A DNA stretch of 64,000 nucleotides, from contig UCKU01000034.1 of assembly GCA_900473185.1 (NCBI GenBank), positions 241,186 through 305,185 on the forward strand, in the 5' to 3' direction. The DNA is from Hyphomicrobiales bacterium (GTDB lineage Bacteria; Pseudomonadota; Alphaproteobacteria; Rhizobiales; Rhizobiaceae). The notes beneath the pieces are model-generated. The model worked only from the letters and a program-made list of their open reading frames with translations. It did no database searches and had not been told where the DNA came from. The translations under genes were made by a program, and so were the position numbers. Every line of letters begins with the position of its first letter. The first letter of the stretch is position 1. Of this stretch, positions 1-8,515 are shown one piece after another.

Positions 1-589
1 CGTCCTTCATCATCTCAAGCGCCACCGGATCATGCGTGCCCGGAATGTGCTCGATGTCGTAGATCAGCGCCACGATGCGGCCCTTCCAATGGATGCGATA
101 ACCGATCGCTCCGCCCGGATGGTTCAGCATGTAGGTCTGCATTTCGACGCCTTCATGCGGGGTCAGTGTCTGGCCCGCATGGAAATCGCGGAAGTTCATC
201 GTCGCCTGACAGATATCGGTCTTTACCGGAAACCAGGGTGGGCTGATGAACTGCTCTACCATCTCGCGCGTGCTCATCTTGCCGTCCAGATGGCCGGACC
301 AGATGTTCACGTTGATCGATGGGTAGTAGATCGCCTTGAAGAAGGGCAGGCCGATGATGTGGTCGTAATGGCAGTGACTGAAGAAGAGGTCGACATTGTG
401 GACTTCATCCGCAAGAAGCGAAAGGCCAGCCTCGCGCAGTCCAGAGCCTGCGTCGAAGATCATCCGGTGCTCGCCGCAGCGAATTTCTATGCAGGAGGTG
501 TTGCCTCCATATCGGTCGAATTCCGGGCCTGATACGGGAATGCTTCCCCGAACGCCCCAAAATTTTACCTGAAACAGATCGTTACTCAT
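1..589 (-). CDS. MBL-fold metal-dependent hydrolase, 3' end cut by window edge
   Basis: A minus-strand frame opens at the ATG at 587-589 (protein starts MSNDLFQVKFWGVRGS) and stays open to base 1, about 196 residues, so only the N-terminal part is present. The start VKFWGVRGSIPVSG, the GGNTSC segment, the metal-binding HCHYDH near residue 75 and a later YDIEH (metal-ligand Asp and a following His) are typical of the metallo-beta-lactamase superfamily branch that holds PhnP-like phosphodiesterases and class II cAMP-phosphodiesterase-like proteins. A binuclear zinc hydrolase acting on a phosphodiester is the family expectation; the substrate is unknown. It is divergent from the ABC importer that starts at 1097, which may or may not be functionally linked. 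The fold call is firm, the substrate open. Confidence 0.85.
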   Translation of the reverse strand, partial: MSNDLFQVKFWGVRGSIPVSGPEFDRYGGNTSCIEIRCGEHRMIFDAGSGLREAGLSLLADEVHNVDLFFSHCHYDHIIGLPFFKAIYYPSINVNIWSGHLDGKMSTREMVEQFISPPWFPVKTDICQATMNFRDFHAGQTLTPHEGVEMQTYMLNHPGGAIGYRIHWKGRIVALIYDIEHIPGTHDPVALEMMKD

Positions 590-1005
590 TTTCCTTCAAA
601 CCAGCTTTCCCGCTTCGTCATCGTAGTCACCATCGATCCCGATGCGAAGCTGCAGAATTCCACGGGTTTGCCTATATCCCCTCGCACTCTTCTAACGGCT
701 AGCCGAAGAAGAAGTAGATTTTCCTAAGCAATCGGCTTTTGGCTCAGAATGCAAGCCGGTATGGTTCGTTTTCTGTAAACGTTCCGGCGTGTGCGAGGTT
801 GCGACATTTCCCGCGGGATCATGCATCTTAAATGGTTGCGCGCGACCGAAAATGCAAATCCCCTGCTTTTGGCGGTGCTGAAGCCGCGAAACGGCATGAA
901 AACTGCGTCGAAGATGGCTAGCGGCAAAGTGGGTTGCAGGAAGGGCTGCGTCTTAATCAGGGACCCCGGCACGAAACGCCAACGTCCTCTTCTCCAGAAG
1001 ATATT

Positions 1006-1043
1006 GTCGCAAAACTGAAATAAATCCGTCGCAAAGCTGTCAT
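1006..1043 (+). promoter_or_regulatory. Direct repeats and PhoB-like half-site before the ABC importer
   Basis: GTCGCAAAACTG (1006-1017) and GTCGCAAAGCTG (1028-1039) match at 11 of 12 positions and are 22 bases apart, two helical turns. The second runs into CTGTCAT (1037-1043), which is exactly the PhoB half-site consensus; the position 11 bases upstream (CCGTCGC, 1026-1032) matches that half-site at only four of seven bases. A phosphate-regulated promoter is possible and would suit a phosphonate importer, but one good half-site is weak evidence. Confidence 0.3.
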
Positions 1044-1054
1044 CCGGGGTGCCT

Positions 1055-1087
1055 AAATGTCGCCATACTTTCTTTAAAGCGACATTT
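1055..1087. promoter_or_regulatory. Perfect 9-bp inverted repeat, candidate operator
   Basis: AAATGTCGC at 1055-1063 and GCGACATTT at 1079-1087 are exact reverse complements with a 15-base spacer. The repeat ends 9 bases before the preferred ATG of the ABC ATPase at 1097, a position where a bound repressor or an mRNA hairpin would block transcription or translation. The binding protein is not identifiable. Confidence 0.45.
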
Positions 1088-1096
1088 GGTCTGCCC

Positions 1097-2212
1097 ATGA
1101 ACGCCCCCTCAATTCGATCGCCCTCTGCCGTTGCCGCGGCGGGTCTGGAATTGAGTTACGGGCCAACGCAGATTCTCAAAGGCATTGATTTTTCTCTGGA
1201 AAAGGGAAAGACGCTGGCATTGCTCGGCCCTTCGGGCTGCGGCAAGACCACGCTTCTCAGGCTGGTCGCAGGCCTGCTTGCGCCGACCCAGGGGGCTGTT
1301 TCGATTGCCGGCACCACCGTTGCCGACGGTGTGACCGGCGCCTTCGTCCCCCCGGAGCGGCGCGGGCTCGGCATGGTCTTCCAGGACTATGCGCTCTGGC
1401 CGCATCTGACGGTCGGCGGCAATGTTTCCTTTCCGCTCGAAATGCGCGGCGTCGGCAGGGTGGAGCGTCAGACCCGGACGATGCGGGCGCTCGAACGCGT
1501 CGGCCTTTCGGCCTATGTCGACCGACGGCCGAGTGATCTGTCCGGCGGCCAGCAGCAGCGCGTGGCGATTGCGCGCGCCATCGTCGCCGAGCCGCAGCTC
1601 ATCCTTTTCGATGAACCGCTTTCCAATCTCGACCGTGAATTGCGCGAAAACATGGTGGGCGAACTCGCCGAGCTCATTGCCACACTCAGCCTGACGGCGA
1701 TCTATGTGACGCACGACCATAGCGAAGCGCTGACGCTTGCCGATGAAGTCGCGGTCATGCGTGCTGGTCTGATCGAGCAGCTTGCCTCGCCGGATGAACT
1801 ACTCGAGCGGCCGGCGACACCTGAGGTTGCCGACTTCCTGAGGCTTGGCTGCCTCGCCGATATCGGGCGGCGCGGACGTGCCTGGTATTTCAAGGACAGC
1901 GAAATCGTGCTGACCGAGGCTGAAGGAGTTGCCGGCAACAGCGCGCGCGTGCTGATCCCGGTCACCTGCATCTCGGCCGGTGAAGCCTCTCCCGATCGGC
2001 TAGCAGCTACCGTGCTGCGTTCGCAGTTCCGCGGCGATGGGCATCTGGCAAGCGTTTCGCTCTCCGGTCTGTCCGGCTTGGAATTGCAGGTTCTGAGCCG
2101 CGCCAAGCTGCGCGCCGGCGAAACGATCGGCCTTTCGATCGACGCTGCACAGATCCGATGGTTTCAGCAGAAAATACACCTATCCATAGAGGAGAAATTG
2201 GAACATGTTTAA
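1097..2212 (+). CDS. ABC transporter ATP-binding protein (FbpC/PotA type)
   Basis: Cytoplasmic ATPase that powers the importer encoded by the next two genes. Visible are Walker A GPSGCGKTT, the Q-loop in MVFQDY, signature LSGGQQQR, Walker B LILFDEP, the H-switch in VTHDH, and a C-terminal TOBE-like extension. At about 371 aa it has the usual length of the iron/polyamine/phosphonate group. The frame is open from a GTG at 1049, but that start would put coding through a 9-bp inverted repeat; the ATG at 1097 (MNAPSIRS) is preferred although no strong Shine-Dalgarno is seen. The stop overlaps the binding-protein start by 8 bases, so the genes are translationally coupled. Confidence 0.88.
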   Translation: MNAPSIRSPSAVAAAGLELSYGPTQILKGIDFSLEKGKTLALLGPSGCGKTTLLRLVAGLLAPTQGAVSIAGTTVADGVTGAFVPPERRGLGMVFQDYALWPHLTVGGNVSFPLEMRGVGRVERQTRTMRALERVGLSAYVDRRPSDLSGGQQQRVAIARAIVAEPQLILFDEPLSNLDRELRENMVGELAELIATLSLTAIYVTHDHSEALTLADEVAVMRAGLIEQLASPDELLERPATPEVADFLRLGCLADIGRRGRAWYFKDSEIVLTEAEGVAGNSARVLIPVTCISAGEASPDRLAATVLRSQFRGDGHLASVSLSGLSGLELQVLSRAKLRAGETIGLSIDAAQIRWFQQKIHLSIEEKLEHV

Positions 2213-3164
2213 GTCATTGAAGAGCATCACTTTTGGCGTCGTCGCCGCCGCCCTGATGGCTAGCGTCGCCCATGCCGACGTCACCGTTTACACCGCCGGC
2301 CCGCAGAGCCTCATCGACAAGCTGTCGGCCGGCTTCACCAAGCAGACCGGCGTCAAGGTCAATGTTTTCCAGGCAACGACCGGCAAGGTTATGGCCCGTA
2401 TCGAAGCCGAAGCCGCAAACCCTGTCGTCGACGTCGTGATTTCCGCTTCCTGGGATACGGCCAACGACTTTGCCAAGCGCGGCTGGCTCGTCAACTATTC
2501 GAGCCCGAACGCTGCAAAGGTTCCGGACTTCCTGAAGTCCGAAGGCGCAGTTGCACAGGGCATCTCGGCTCTCGGCATCGTCTGGAACTCCAAGAGCGGC
2601 ACGCCGAAGCCGTCCGAATGGGCTGACCTGACGAAGCCGGAATACAAGGATCTCGTCAACATTCCGGATCCGGCACAGTCCGGCTCCTCCTTCGAACTGA
2701 CCGCCGCTCTCGGCGGCCAGGACGACTGGAAGCTCTTCAAGGGTCTGCAGGCCAATGGCGCCATCATCGCCGGGGCAAATGCCGATGCCCTGAACCCGGT
2801 TCTGCAGGGTGCAAAGGCCGTCGTCTTCGGCGCTGTCGACTACATCGCTCTCGCTGCCCAGAAGAAGGGCGAGAGCATTGAAGTCGTGTTCCCGAAGTCG
2901 GGTACCGTAATCGCGCCGCGTCCGGCCATGATCATGAAGTCGTCCAAGAACCAGGACGACGCCAAGAAGTTCATCGACTACATGCTGTCTGACGAAGGTC
3001 AGGCTCTTGTTGCCGGTGAAATGCTGATGCCGTCGCGCACCGACGTTGCCGCCAGCCGTCCGCTGATCAGCGACCTGATGCTCCTGAAGTACGACACGGC
3101 TGCCGTCTACGGCAAGCGCAAGGAAACGCTGAAGACCTTCGCCGATCTCTACGGCGCCAAGTAA
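2205..3164 (+). CDS. ABC transporter periplasmic binding protein, Fe(III)/phosphonate type
   Basis: Secreted solute-binding protein of 319 aa. The first 24 residues form a Sec signal peptide ending AHA before DVTVYTAG. The mature part (VTVYTAGPQSLIDKLSAGFTKQTG, later GALGIVWNS-like and YMLSDEGQALVA segments) fits the AfuA/FbpA-like type II binding proteins, a family that takes ferric iron, 2-aminoethylphosphonate or similar small anions. The ribosome site GAGGAG lies inside the 3' end of the ATPase gene. Gene order ATPase, binding protein, double permease differs from the usual fbpABC order. The specific ligand cannot be decided; the PhoB-like half-site upstream would favour a phosphonate, weakly. 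Confidence 0.85.
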   Translation: MFKSLKSITFGVVAAALMASVAHADVTVYTAGPQSLIDKLSAGFTKQTGVKVNVFQATTGKVMARIEAEAANPVVDVVISASWDTANDFAKRGWLVNYSSPNAAKVPDFLKSEGAVAQGISALGIVWNSKSGTPKPSEWADLTKPEYKDLVNIPDPAQSGSSFELTAALGGQDDWKLFKGLQANGAIIAGANADALNPVLQGAKAVVFGAVDYIALAAQKKGESIEVVFPKSGTVIAPRPAMIMKSSKNQDDAKKFIDYMLSDEGQALVAGEMLMPSRTDVAASRPLISDLMLLKYDTAAVYGKRKETLKTFADLYGAK

Positions 3165-3174
3165 GGTCCAGACA

Positions 3175-4854
3175 ATGAGAGGAAACGGCATCGGCGGTAC
3201 GGCTCCGGCCGCCTGGCTGGCAACAGCGGGTCTTGTTCTCGTCGTCGCCGTTCCCTTCATCGCGGTGGTGCTGCAAGGCATCTTTCCCGAACTCGGACAG
3301 GGCTCGTTCGCGAGCCCTTTTTCCTCACTTTATGCGACGCTTGCCGATAGTTCGCTCATCCGCATGGGTGGCAACACCATCCTGCTCGGCGCTTGCGTGG
3401 TGCTCGCTTCGGCGCTGGTCGCCGTGCCGCTCGGCGTCTTCCGCGCACTCTACAGAATTCCCTTCGCGCCTCTCTGGGACGTGCTGCTGCTCGTGCCCTT
3501 CATGATCCCGCCCTATATCGCCACACTTGGCTGGATCATGACGCTGCAGCCACGCGGTTATCTGCAGCAACTTGCAGGCTTCAATCTGGCGCCCTTCCTG
3601 TTTTCAATCTTCGGCATGACGCTGGTTATGGCCTTCAACACCTTTCCGGTCGTCTATTTCGCCGTGTCGCGCACGGTCGAGGCCGTCGGCGCACGTTATG
3701 CCGATGTCGGCCGCGTCTTCGGCGCCTCACCGGCGCGCGCCTTCTGGCGCATCACGCTGCCGCTGTCGGCGCCCGGCCTGACGGCGAGCCTGATGCTGGT
3801 CTTTGCCGCCGCGATCGAGGAATACGGCACGCCGGCAGCGCTTGGGCGCCGTGCCGGCTTCCAGGTGCTGGTGACAGGCATCGACCTGCGGGTCACCGAC
3901 TGGCCGATCGATCTGCCGGGCGCGGCCATCCTGTCGCTGGTACTGGTCGCCATGTCGCTCGTCACCTTCCTGCTGCAGCGCTGGATCCTGGCGCGGCGCT
4001 CCTACCAGACGGTCGGCGGCAAGCCGACGGCAAAGGACAAGCGCCCGCTTGGCACGCTGAAGCTACCCGTCATGATGGCCTTTAGCGTCGTGGCGTTTCT
4101 CGCGACCGGCGTACCGCTGCTGGCAATCCTTGCGACCGCGCTAGCGCGAACGATCTCCGGCGGCCTTGCTCTCGACAATGTCAGCCTCGACAATTTCATG
4201 GCGGTCTTCGGCAACAGCGCTGGCGCGGTGACGGCGCTGATCAACAGTTTCTCGCTGGGTATCGGCACGGCGCTGATCACGGGACTGATCGGCGTTACGG
4301 CCGCCTATACTGTCGTGAAGACGAAAATCTCCGGTCGCATGGCGATCGATGTCATGACGATCCTGCCGAATGCGCTGCCAGGTATCGTCGTAGCCGTCGG
4401 TCTCATCCTCGCCTGGAACATGCCGGGCCTGCCTTTCACGCCCTACAATACCGGCCTCATCCTGCTGCTTGCCTATTGCTGCATCCTGCTGCCGCAGCCG
4501 GTGCGTTATACAACGGCGGCTTTTCAGCAGATCGGCGACAATCTGGAGGCGGCTGCCCGCGTCTGCGGTGCCAGCAGCCTTACGGTCTTCCACCGTATCC
4601 TGCTGCCTCTCGTCTTTCCGAGTCTTGCCTCCTCAATGTTGCTCGTCTTCGCGCTTGCCTCGCGTGAGCTCGTCGCCTCCGTCGTCGTCGCACCTGTCGG
4701 CATGCAGACGATCGCGACCTTCATTTGGCGTCAGTTCGAGCAGGGCTCGATCGGCCTTGGTATGGCGATGGCCTTCATCGCCATCTGCATCACAACATTG
4801 CTGCCGCTGATTCTGATGGGGCTGATGCGGCGTGGCAATATGGTTGCGGATTGA
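3175..4854 (+). CDS. ABC transporter permease, two fused MetI-like domains (FbpB type)
   Basis: Integral membrane permease of 559 aa with roughly twelve hydrophobic segments in two halves. Each half carries an EAA-type ATPase-contact loop: EAVGARYADVGRVFGASP with an LPLSAPG ending in the first half, and NLEAAARVCGASS with LPLVFPS in the second. The fused two-domain layout is typical of FbpB/AfuB and of some phosphonate permeases, so one polypeptide forms the whole pore. It starts 10 bases after the binding-protein stop, completing a three-gene operon. Confidence 0.88.
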   Translation: MRGNGIGGTAPAAWLATAGLVLVVAVPFIAVVLQGIFPELGQGSFASPFSSLYATLADSSLIRMGGNTILLGACVVLASALVAVPLGVFRALYRIPFAPLWDVLLLVPFMIPPYIATLGWIMTLQPRGYLQQLAGFNLAPFLFSIFGMTLVMAFNTFPVVYFAVSRTVEAVGARYADVGRVFGASPARAFWRITLPLSAPGLTASLMLVFAAAIEEYGTPAALGRRAGFQVLVTGIDLRVTDWPIDLPGAAILSLVLVAMSLVTFLLQRWILARRSYQTVGGKPTAKDKRPLGTLKLPVMMAFSVVAFLATGVPLLAILATALARTISGGLALDNVSLDNFMAVFGNSAGAVTALINSFSLGIGTALITGLIGVTAAYTVVKTKISGRMAIDVMTILPNALPGIVVAVGLILAWNMPGLPFTPYNTGLILLLAYCCILLPQPVRYTTAAFQQIGDNLEAAARVCGASSLTVFHRILLPLVFPSLASSMLLVFALASRELVASVVVAPVGMQTIATFIWRQFEQGSIGLGMAMAFIAICITTLLPLILMGLMRRGNMVAD

Positions 4855-4933
4855 GGCATACTCAAAATTGAGATGTTCTTGTTTCTCGCGGAAATTGCTG
4901 AGATAATTTCCTTGAGCAACGTTTGGAGTGAAC

Positions 4934-5143
4934 ATGGCTCCAGTCACTGCAATCCTTATAGGCCTCGTGGTCGTTTCCATCTCGATCGTCGCATTTGCCG
5001 CATTCTTGTCTTGGAACCCTATCTGGTGGGCGCGCCTTCGTTTTCCAGGGCGTTCTGTTCGTAGCCAAGCCGAGGGCGGTCTAGAAATGAGTTTTGGGTT
5101 CGCTGATGGAGATGATGGCGGTGGCGACGGAGGAGGCGATTAA
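4934..5143 (+). CDS. Small single-span membrane protein with Gly/Asp-rich tail
   Basis: A 69-aa frame beginning at ATG 4934, preceded at a good distance by GGAG (4925-4928). Residues 4-26 form one strongly hydrophobic helix, followed by a basic stretch (WWARLRFPGRSVRS) and a C-terminus of alternating glycines and aspartates (DGDDGGGDGGGD). The charge pattern predicts a periplasmic N-terminus and a cytoplasmic acidic tail. No family is recognised. Glycine-aspartate tails recur in small alphaproteobacterial membrane proteins of unknown function. It sits 79 bases after the permease stop and ends 2 bases before the convergent dehydrogenase stop. Confidence 0.55.
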   Translation: MAPVTAILIGLVVVSISIVAFAAFLSWNPIWWARLRFPGRSVRSQAEGGLEMSFGFADGDDGGGDGGGD

Positions 5144-5145
5144 GC

Positions 5146-5913
5146 TCAGAGCGACGTCGTAATCCCACCGTCGACCATCAGCATATGACCATTGACGAAG
5201 GACGAAGCGTCCGACGCCAGGAAGACAGCCGCACCCACCAACTCCTTGACATCGCCCCAGCGGCCGGCCGGCGTGCGGGCCTCAAGCCATGCGGAAAATT
5301 TCGGATCATCGACAAGCGCCTGGTTGAGCGGCGTCTTGAAATAGCCGGGTGCAATGGCATTGACCTGCAAACCGTGTTTTGCCCAGTCCGTTGCCATACC
5401 ACGGGTGAGATTGCGCACAGCGCCCTTGGTCGCCGTATAGGGCGCGATGTTCGGACGAGCGAGTTCAGCCTGTACCGAGGCGATGTTGATGATCTTGCCG
5501 CGGCCGCGGCCGATCATCGCCCGCGCGACCGGCTGACTGACATAGAAGATGCTGGAAACGTTGGTGCGGAAAAGTTCGTCCCACTTTTCGACCGGAAACT
5601 CCTCCAGCGGCGTACGGAACTGCATGCCGGCATTGTTGATCAGGATATCGATCGGACCGATCTCCGCCTCGATATAGGCGATCGCCGACCGGCAGGCGTT
5701 GGCATCCGCTACATCGAAGGCGGCGCTGACGGCGTGCCCTTTCTGCTCCCGGATTGTTTCGGCAGCCGCCTCCGCCTTCTGGGCGTTTCGGCCATTGATG
5801 ATGACGGAGGCACCATGCTCGGCAAGGCCGAGCGCCAATGCATAGCCGATGCCCTGGCTGGAGCCTGTTACGAGCGCACGGCGGCCGGAAAGATCGAAGA
5901 GCGGAAAGGTCAC
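5146..5913 (-). CDS. Short-chain dehydrogenase, gluconate 5-dehydrogenase-like
   Basis: NAD(P)-dependent oxidoreductase of the classical SDR family, 255 aa. Visible are the cofactor motif TGSSQGIG near residue 16, NNAG near residue 90, the catalytic serine in IASVQ and the YxxxK motif as YTATK. Overall similarity is to gluconate 5-dehydrogenase (IdnO), which interconverts 5-ketogluconate and gluconate, though SDR substrates are hard to predict. The start is a GTG at 5911-5913 with AGGAG just upstream. It lies 62 bases downstream of pcaB on the same strand and might be co-transcribed with the pca operon. Confidence 0.8.
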   Translation of the reverse strand: MTFPLFDLSGRRALVTGSSQGIGYALALGLAEHGASVIINGRNAQKAEAAAETIREQKGHAVSAAFDVADANACRSAIAYIEAEIGPIDILINNAGMQFRTPLEEFPVEKWDELFRTNVSSIFYVSQPVARAMIGRGRGKIINIASVQAELARPNIAPYTATKGAVRNLTRGMATDWAKHGLQVNAIAPGYFKTPLNQALVDDPKFSAWLEARTPAGRWGDVKELVGAAVFLASDASSFVNGHMLMVDGGITTSL

Positions 5914-5975
5914 GGGATCACTCCTGAAATCAACGCCCCTGCATAGCCGGTTTTACCGACTGAGTGCAAAGGCGA

Positions 5976-7022
5976 TCAGTTGGTCCCTAGACGCTTGATA
6001 TTGCCAACGAGTTCCGTGGCGAGCCGCAGCGAAGCGGCGGTCGCCATGACCATCTGCGGCAAGACAAGCCATTCCAGCATCCAGGCGGCCCCCGAGCGCT
6101 CCTGTTCATGGACGAGCGAATGGTGGATGGCTGAAAGCTGCGTGGCGTTGAAGCGGGCAAGCGCGACCAATGTTTCGGCGGCAACCGGGTTCTGCTTGTG
6201 GGCCATCGCCGAGGAGGTGCCGCCGCCGGCAAGCTCGATCTCGCCTCCGGCTTCGGCGAGCAGCGCGATGTCCTGTCCAAATTTTCCGAGGCTGCCCGAG
6301 ATCAATGAGTAGAGATTGGCGAGATCGGCAATATGGGCGCGCCGGCTCTGCCATTGCGGCTCATCAGTCAATCCCAGTTCCTGCGCCAGCGAGGCGCGCA
6401 CGGCGGATGCTTCGGGTCCGAGTTTTTCGAGCGTGCCGGCAGCACCGCCGAACTGAACGGGGAAGGTCTGCTCCGTCAGCCGGTCTCGATAAGTCTCCAA
6501 CGGCAGACGCCAGGCGCCTATGCGATCGGCAGCGGTGATAGGGATCGCGGCCTGCATGCGCGTATGGCCCATCAGGCGGTTGTTGCCAAGTTGGCGCTCG
6601 AGTGTGGCAAGTCCGGTGACCACAGAATGCAGGCGTGCGCCAAAGAGGAAGGTGACGGATTTCAGCCGCAGTATGAGGCTGGTGTCGATGACATCCTGGC
6701 TGGTCGCCCCAAAATGGACGTGCTTTGCAGCCTCTTCCCCTGCTGCCTTCCGAAGCTGCCGAACCAGATCGGGAATGACGACGCCATCCCGGGCGGTCGC
6801 GGCTTTCAGGCTTTCCATGTCGGGGGTGAAACCTGCACAGGTCTGGCCAACCGCCCGTGCGGCTTCAGCCGGAATGACGCCGTGTGTGGCCTCGGCACGA
6901 GCAAGCGCTGCCTCGAAAGACAGCATTGCCCGGATATCCGCCTCGGCGGAAAAATACGAGGATATTTCGCTGTCGCCGAGCAGGCCGGAGAGGAAGGGAT
7001 GATCGAAAGGGGAAGTGGTCAT
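5976..7022 (-). CDS. pcaB: 3-carboxy-cis,cis-muconate cycloisomerase
   Basis: Cytoplasmic enzyme of protocatechuate ortho-cleavage that converts beta-carboxymuconate into gamma-carboxymuconolactone. The 348-aa protein belongs to the fumarase/argininosuccinate lyase superfamily and shows its signature as GGGTSSAMAHKQNP near residue 265, plus the HFGATSQDVIDT active-site segment near residue 103. It is somewhat shorter than the roughly 450-aa Pseudomonas enzyme and matches the shorter rhizobial type. It is last in the pcaDCHGB operon, separated from pcaG by 120 bases. Confidence 0.92.
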   Translation of the reverse strand: MTTSPFDHPFLSGLLGDSEISSYFSAEADIRAMLSFEAALARAEATHGVIPAEAARAVGQTCAGFTPDMESLKAATARDGVVIPDLVRQLRKAAGEEAAKHVHFGATSQDVIDTSLILRLKSVTFLFGARLHSVVTGLATLERQLGNNRLMGHTRMQAAIPITAADRIGAWRLPLETYRDRLTEQTFPVQFGGAAGTLEKLGPEASAVRASLAQELGLTDEPQWQSRRAHIADLANLYSLISGSLGKFGQDIALLAEAGGEIELAGGGTSSAMAHKQNPVAAETLVALARFNATQLSAIHHSLVHEQERSGAAWMLEWLVLPQMVMATAASLRLATELVGNIKRLGTN

Positions 7023-7142
7023 TCGGACTCTCGTTTCATAACCGCCCGTCTGGCCTGTCGCGCCATCAAGCTCAAGGACAAGTTAGGGCAGCACGACGCT
7101 ACCTGCCCGGCACATTGTGGACAAGTAGCGTCTGCGTGCAGG

Positions 7143-7754
7143 TCAGATGTCGAGAAACACCGTTTCCTTCGGCCCTTGCAGATAGATGTCGAAGGTCAGG
7201 TTTGCGCCGTCGCGGGTGGCGATCAGCGTGGGCACACGATCACGGTGCTCGATGCGCCCCAGGATCGGATCGGCGGCGTTGGCTTCCTGCTCTTCCGGGA
7301 AATACATGCGTGTATGCAGGCCGATATTGATGCCGCGGGCAACGATCCAAAAGGTGATGTGCGGCGCCATCTTGCGCCCGTCCTTGAACGGCACCTTGCC
7401 GGGCTTGATGGTCTCAAAGCTGTAGACGCCGTCTTCGGCGCGGGTAGGGCAGCGGCCCCAGCCGGTGAAGTTCGGGTCGGCTGTGCCACGCATTTCCGAG
7501 GGACTGTTATAGAGGCCGGCGCTGTCGGCCTGCCAGATCTCGATGACGGCGTCGCGAACCAGCGCGCTAGCGCCGTCGAAGATGCGGCCGCTGACGGTGA
7601 TACGCTCGCCGAGCGTCTTGTCATTGACCATCTGCGTGCCGAGATCGGTGTCATAGACGCCGGTAATGTCGCAGAAATTCGGCGTCAGGCCGATATGCAC
7701 ATAGGGGCCGGCGGTCTGGGACGGGGTTTCCTTGAGGTAGCCGAGTTCCTGCAT
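7143..7754 (-). CDS. pcaG: Protocatechuate 3,4-dioxygenase alpha subunit
   Basis: Structural partner of PcaH in the non-haem Fe(III) dioxygenase that opens the protocatechuate ring. The 203-aa product begins MQELGYLKETPSQTAGPYVHIG, the usual alpha-subunit start, and carries the intradiol dioxygenase fold. As expected for an alpha subunit it lacks the full set of iron ligands. The frame stays open upstream, but the ATG at 7752-7754 places the start one base from the pcaH stop, which fits translational coupling and family length. Confidence 0.94.
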   Translation of the reverse strand: MQELGYLKETPSQTAGPYVHIGLTPNFCDITGVYDTDLGTQMVNDKTLGERITVSGRIFDGASALVRDAVIEIWQADSAGLYNSPSEMRGTADPNFTGWGRCPTRAEDGVYSFETIKPGKVPFKDGRKMAPHITFWIVARGINIGLHTRMYFPEEQEANAADPILGRIEHRDRVPTLIATRDGANLTFDIYLQGPKETVFLDI

Positions 7755-7755
7755 G

Positions 7756-8505
7756 TCAGTTTCCCTCCGGCTTGTTTTCGAACATGGTCGAGCGTCGGCC
7801 GCGCAACACAATGTCGAACTTGTAGGCGCGGCTATCCATCGGGATCGTATTGCCCCAGTCGAGCGGCGCGATAAGCTGCTCAATCGCTGCCTTGTCCGGG
7901 ATAGAGCCGACGATGGGACATTTCCAGATCATCGGATCGCCCTCGAAATACATCTGGGTGATCAGGCGCTGCGAGAAGCCGTGCCCGAAGATCGAGAAAT
8001 GGATATGGGCCGGGCGCCAGTCGTTGACGCCGTTTGGCCAGGGATACGCGCCGGGCCGCACGGTGCGGAAGAAATAGCGGCCTTCCTCATCGGTGATGAA
8101 GCGGCCGCAGCCGCCGAAATTCCGGTCGATGGCGGCGAGATAGGTTTCCTTCTTGTGGCGGTAGCGGCCGCCGGCATTGGCCTGCCAGAATTCCACGAGA
8201 ACGCCAGCCTGCGGCCGGCCGCGCTCGTCGAGCACACGGCCGTGGACGATGATGCGTTCGCCGATGGCGCTCTCGCCGGGCCGGGCGAAATTATGGATCA
8301 GGTCGTTATCCATCTCGCCGATCATCGAATGGCCGAAGACCGGGCCGGTGATTTCCGAGATCGTGCCGTCTAGCGACAGCAGCGCGCGCTGCGGCGAGCG
8401 CAGAACGGACGTCTTGTAGCCTGGCGCATAGGCCGGCGGATGCCAGGCGCGGTCACGGGCGAAGAAGGCCCCGGTTTCTGGCTTGCGGTTCGGTAAGTCG
8501 GACAT
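7756..8505 (-). CDS. pcaH: Protocatechuate 3,4-dioxygenase beta subunit
   Basis: Catalytic subunit of protocatechuate 3,4-dioxygenase, converting protocatechuate and oxygen to 3-carboxy-cis,cis-muconate. The 249-aa protein shows the intradiol core, with the Tyr and His ligands visible in RTVRPGAYPWPNG and WRPAHIHFSI. Its start ATG at 8503-8505 follows an AGGGGGAGAG ribosome site; the longer open frame upstream overlaps pcaC and is not used. It sits between pcaC and pcaG in the operon. Confidence 0.95.
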   Translation of the reverse strand: MSDLPNRKPETGAFFARDRAWHPPAYAPGYKTSVLRSPQRALLSLDGTISEITGPVFGHSMIGEMDNDLIHNFARPGESAIGERIIVHGRVLDERGRPQAGVLVEFWQANAGGRYRHKKETYLAAIDRNFGGCGRFITDEEGRYFFRTVRPGAYPWPNGVNDWRPAHIHFSIFGHGFSQRLITQMYFEGDPMIWKCPIVGSIPDKAAIEQLIAPLDWGNTIPMDSRAYKFDIVLRGRRSTMFENKPEGN

Positions 8506-8515
8506 TCTCTCCCCC

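Larger units (their letters stand above)
590..1096. other. Divergent intergenic region, no convincing gene
   Basis: About 500 bases between the hydrolase and the ABC importer. Short frames exist on both strands (for example 791-1018 plus), but none has a recognisable domain or a clear ribosome site. The right end holds repeated elements described separately: GTCGCAAAACTG at 1006-1017 and GTCGCAAAGCTG at 1028-1039, 22 bases apart, a perfect CTGTCAT at 1037-1043, and a perfect 9-bp inverted repeat at 1055-1087. It probably carries both divergent promoters. Confidence 0.5.

Noticed and set aside
791..1018. 75-aa plus-strand frame in the first intergenic region
   Set aside because: No ribosome site and no domain; it lies in what should be promoter DNA.
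6333..7874. 513-aa plus-strand open frame across pcaB and pcaG
   Set aside because: It is antisense to two clearly identified pca genes and shows no domain; a by-product of GC-rich codon usage.
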